Assembly (NCBI GenBank): GCA_030586765.1 | Contig: JAUQZZ010000107.1 | Location: 1 to 6,746 of the forward strand | DNA from: Candidatus Brocadiales bacterium | GTDB lineage: Bacteria; Planctomycetota; Brocadiia; Brocadiales; Bathyanammoxibiaceae | Direction: 5' to 3' | Length of the DNA: 6,746 nucleotides | Part shown: positions 4,625 through 6,746 of the stretch, one piece after another | Position numbering within the stretch: position 1 is the first letter of the stretch | Layout: every line of letters starts with the position of its first letter | The notes under the pieces: generated by a model | What the model was told of the DNA's origin: nothing | The model's database searches: none | What the model saw: the letters and a program-made list of their open reading frames with translations, nothing else | Translations under genes and position numbers: made by a program

Positions 4625-6616
4625 ATGGTGCCCTCAAGAGAGGTTTTCTGGAATATCCCACATCATTCCCTGATGTATGCCCTCTTTGCCCTCTGCCTGA
4701 TATTTTTTTGTTACGGCTTTTACAGACGTCTTAAGCTCTGGTTTTCTGGGAAAGAAGAAGGGCCCATTAGCCACCTCTCCCGGCGTCTTCTTACCACAGC
4801 ATGGGTCATCTTTAGCCATAAGAACGTCCTTATGGAGATAAGGCCTGGCATAATCCACGCCTCAATCTTTTTCGGCTTCCTTGCCCTATTTATCGGCACC
4901 TGTATTATAAACCTGCAGGTGCATCTTAAGTGGCACATCCTTTACGGCGATTTCTATCTCTACTATTCCCTGATTTTAGACATCTTTGGTGCCTTGATGC
5001 TACTGGGTATATTATTGGCCTCTATCATGCGTTATTTCTTTAAGCATAGGCATATCAAGAACATAGGAGATGACGCCGTAATCCTGGGACTGCTCTTTTC
5101 TATAATTATTACAGGTTTTCTCATAGAAGGTTCAAGGATTGCTGTCGCAGAACCCCCCTGGGAGCGATTTTCCCCTGTGGGATATGCCACTGCTACGGTT
5201 ATCAAGAATCTCTTGAGCCCTGAGGGCCCTAGCCCTACGGACCTAAAGGCTATTACCAAGATGCACGCCCTCCTCTGGTGGTTTCACCTTGTCCTGGCCA
5301 TGGGCTTCATTGCCTACATCCCTTATTCTAAACTCATCCATATCTTCACCGGCCCCTTGAATATATTCCTCCACTCCGCCAGACCAAAAGGGGCCTTAAA
5401 ACCCCTGGACATAGAAGACATGAGAGAAGAGACCCTTGAAGGAGGGGTCTTCGGTGCCCTTAGCCCCAAAGACTTCTCCTGGAAACAACTCCTCGATGGC
5501 GATGCTTGTACCCGGTGTGGTAGATGCGATAGTCAGTGCCCAGCTACCCTGGCAGAAAAACCCCTGAAACCCCAAAAGATTATCCTGGATGTAAAGGCCC
5601 AGATGGAGGAGGACATGAACAGGCGATTAATGGGTGGCAGGATTAATGCAGAGGAGGTATGGGCCTGTACCACCTGTCGGGCCTGCGAAGAGCACTGTCC
5701 CCTCTTCATCGAGCACCTCCAGAAGATTATCGACCTCCGCAGGGGCCCAGGCCTAACAGAGGGTAAATACCCAGGTGAGATACTTAGGACTATCAAGAAT
5801 ATAAAGGCCCAGAAAAACCCCTACGGACTGGCCAAAGAAGGTCGAGAGGACTGGATGAGGGGCTTAGATATCAAGAAACTATCAGAAGACCCCAAGGCCA
5901 ATATCCTCTTCTGGGTCGGGTGCTCCTCTGCCTTCGATGATAGAAACCAGAAAGTGGTACTCAATTTTGCTAACCTCTTGAAGCGGATGGGTATTGACTT
6001 CGGTGTCCTGGGCAGGGAAGAGAAATGTTGTGGAGACCCTTTGAGACGTGTTGGCAATGAGATGGATTTCCAGCTCCTGGCCAGAGAGAACATCGAAACC
6101 CTCAGAAAATATAATACAAGAGAGATTGTCACCTGTTGCCCCCACTGCTTCAATACCCTGAAGAACGAATACCCCCAGTTTGGAGGCGATTTCAAGGTCT
6201 GGCATCACACCGAATTTCTTTACCGCAATAAGGCTTTTGTGCAGTCCCTTGTCTCTGAAAAAGGAAATAAAAAGACGATAACCTACCATGACCCCTGCTA
6301 CCTGGGACGCCACAATGACATCTATGACGTACCGAGGCATCTCTTAGGGCTCCTGCCCAAGGCCAACCTGAGAGAGATGGGCCGCTCAAGAAACAGGAGT
6401 TTCTGCTGCGGTGGAGGCGGCGGGCACATGTGGATGGAGCAGAGGATAGGTAAAAATATTAATGAACTGAGGATAGACCAGGCTCTTGAGACCAGACCAG
6501 ACATCATCGCCACCGCCTGCCCCTTCTGCCTCACCATGCTTACCAACGGCCTAAAGGCAAAGGGGGTGGAGGGGGTGGAAATCCTGGATATTATTGAGAT
6601 TCTGGAAGGTACTTAA
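4625..6616 (+). CDS. membrane Fe-S oxidoreductase, EMO/HdrED-like (NarI-type membrane domain + 4Fe-4S + two CCG domains)
   Basis: This integral membrane electron carrier probably exchanges electrons between a cytoplasmic partner and the menaquinone pool. Residues 1-250 form a NarI-like domain with about five membrane segments (near 13-33, 75-96, 111-136, 151-170, 213-236). H78, H214 and H221 are plausible heme b ligands. Two 4Fe-4S motifs follow: C295-C298-C301-C305 and C348-C351-C354-C358. Two CCG domains come next, with C433, CC468-469, CC504-505 and C508, then C558, CC594-595, C632 and C635, as in HdrD. At 663 residues it matches the EtfAB-linked menaquinone oxidoreductases (EMO, formerly DUF224 proteins) of syntrophic and sulfate-reducing bacteria. 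No etfAB genes are in view, so an HdrDE- or DsrMK-like role is also possible. AAAGGA (4613-4618) precedes the ATG by 6 bases. Confidence 0.85.
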   Translation: MVPSREVFWNIPHHSLMYALFALCLIFFCYGFYRRLKLWFSGKEEGPISHLSRRLLTTAWVIFSHKNVLMEIRPGIIHASIFFGFLALFIGTCIINLQVHLKWHILYGDFYLYYSLILDIFGALMLLGILLASIMRYFFKHRHIKNIGDDAVILGLLFSIIITGFLIEGSRIAVAEPPWERFSPVGYATATVIKNLLSPEGPSPTDLKAITKMHALLWWFHLVLAMGFIAYIPYSKLIHIFTGPLNIFLHSARPKGALKPLDIEDMREETLEGGVFGALSPKDFSWKQLLDGDACTRCGRCDSQCPATLAEKPLKPQKIILDVKAQMEEDMNRRLMGGRINAEEVWACTTCRACEEHCPLFIEHLQKIIDLRRGPGLTEGKYPGEILRTIKNIKAQKNPYGLAKEGREDWMRGLDIKKLSEDPKANILFWVGCSSAFDDRNQKVVLNFANLLKRMGIDFGVLGREEKCCGDPLRRVGNEMDFQLLARENIETLRKYNTREIVTCCPHCFNTLKNEYPQFGGDFKVWHHTEFLYRNKAFVQSLVSEKGNKKTITYHDPCYLGRHNDIYDVPRHLLGLLPKANLREMGRSRNRSFCCGGGGGHMWMEQRIGKNINELRIDQALETRPDIIATACPFCLTMLTNGLKAKGVEGVEILDIIEILEGT

Positions 6617-6645
6617 ATTATCCTAAGCACTAATTGAATAATATA

Positions 6646-6746
6646 ATGCGTCTATTAGAGAAAGACCTTCAGTTTCACCGCAAAGCCCTTCTGCTTATCA
6701 TCCTCCTTGGTCTCATCATTTACTCCAATTCTATATCCTCCAGCTT
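6646..6746 (+). CDS. N-terminal fragment of a probable membrane protein (runs off the window)
   Basis: An ATG at 6646 opens a frame that stays open for 33 codons to the edge. It starts MRLLEKDLQFHRKALLL and continues as a hydrophobic helix (about residues 14-26), then YSNSISSS. A short basic N-terminus, one membrane helix and a (I/V)YSNS stretch resemble the start of multi-spanning glycosyltransferase or TPR-containing membrane proteins. In these, the segment is usually followed by a conserved FxxDD motif, which would lie beyond the window. No Shine-Dalgarno is visible; an in-frame TTG at 6634 is an alternative start. It lies 29 bases after the Fe-S gene on the same strand with no terminator between, so it may be co-transcribed. 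The function is tentative. Confidence 0.5.
   Translation, partial: MRLLEKDLQFHRKALLLIILLGLIIYSNSISSS

Noticed and set aside
5821..6340. Long minus-strand open frames over the Fe-S gene (124 and 152 codons)
   Set aside because: They lie opposite a well-conserved coding region with cysteine motifs, overlap each other, and show no recognisable domain.
1..6746. CRISPR array, tRNA, rRNA, transposase or prophage genes
   Set aside because: I found no regularly spaced repeats, no cloverleaf-like segment and no matching protein motifs on either strand.

Overview
The window is bacterial. It has Shine-Dalgarno sites, sigma-70-like promoter hexamers and a Rho-independent terminator with a U-rich tail. 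The proteins are typical of an anaerobe: a ferredoxin-linked 2-oxoacid oxidoreductase and a membrane iron-sulfur electron-transfer protein. Coding regions use many AGG/AGA (Arg) and ATA (Ile) codons. I infer an anaerobic, possibly thermophilic member of a Desulfobacterota- or Nitrospirota-like lineage, but the sequence alone does not settle this.

Region 1 (1-219) is a non-coding leader. It carries two REP-like hairpins that share the same 8-base right edge (ACGCTACA), and a candidate promoter whose start site would fall on the second hairpin, a perfect palindrome.

Region 2 (220-4024) is a tight four-gene operon. It encodes the alpha, beta and gamma subunits of a 2-oxoacid:ferredoxin oxidoreductase (KorABC-like, possibly VOR-like), then a class III PLP aminotransferase. 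Beta overlaps gamma by 86 nt and gamma overlaps the aminotransferase by 8 nt. The likely logic is that the transaminase interconverts an amino acid and a 2-oxoacid, while the oxidoreductase interconverts that 2-oxoacid (or 2-oxoglutarate) with an acyl-CoA, CO2 and reduced ferredoxin. No dedicated ferredoxin (delta) subunit is encoded here.

Region 3 (4025-4624) has no conventional gene, but its first half looks like a complete small transcription unit. It has a near-consensus promoter (TTGACA, 17-nt spacer, TATTAT) inside an imperfect inverted repeat, a short leader that can fold, a strong GGAGG site, and a 25-codon ORF made almost only of Gly, Pro and Lys/Arg and ending in Cys. A trailer that can fold into a branched structure follows, then a 13-bp terminator hairpin with a U-rich tail. 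This is the best candidate for something undescribed: a small cationic Gly/Pro peptide, a regulatory RNA, or both. The second half (4357-4624) looks like the leader of the next gene.

Region 4 (4625-6616) encodes a 663-residue membrane iron-sulfur oxidoreductase. It has a NarI-like heme b membrane domain, two 4Fe-4S motifs and two CCG (HdrD-type) domains. This is the architecture of ETF:menaquinone oxidoreductases (EMO) and fused HdrE/HdrD-like proteins. The window ends 101 bases into another ORF, at the N-terminal membrane anchor of a probable membrane protein.
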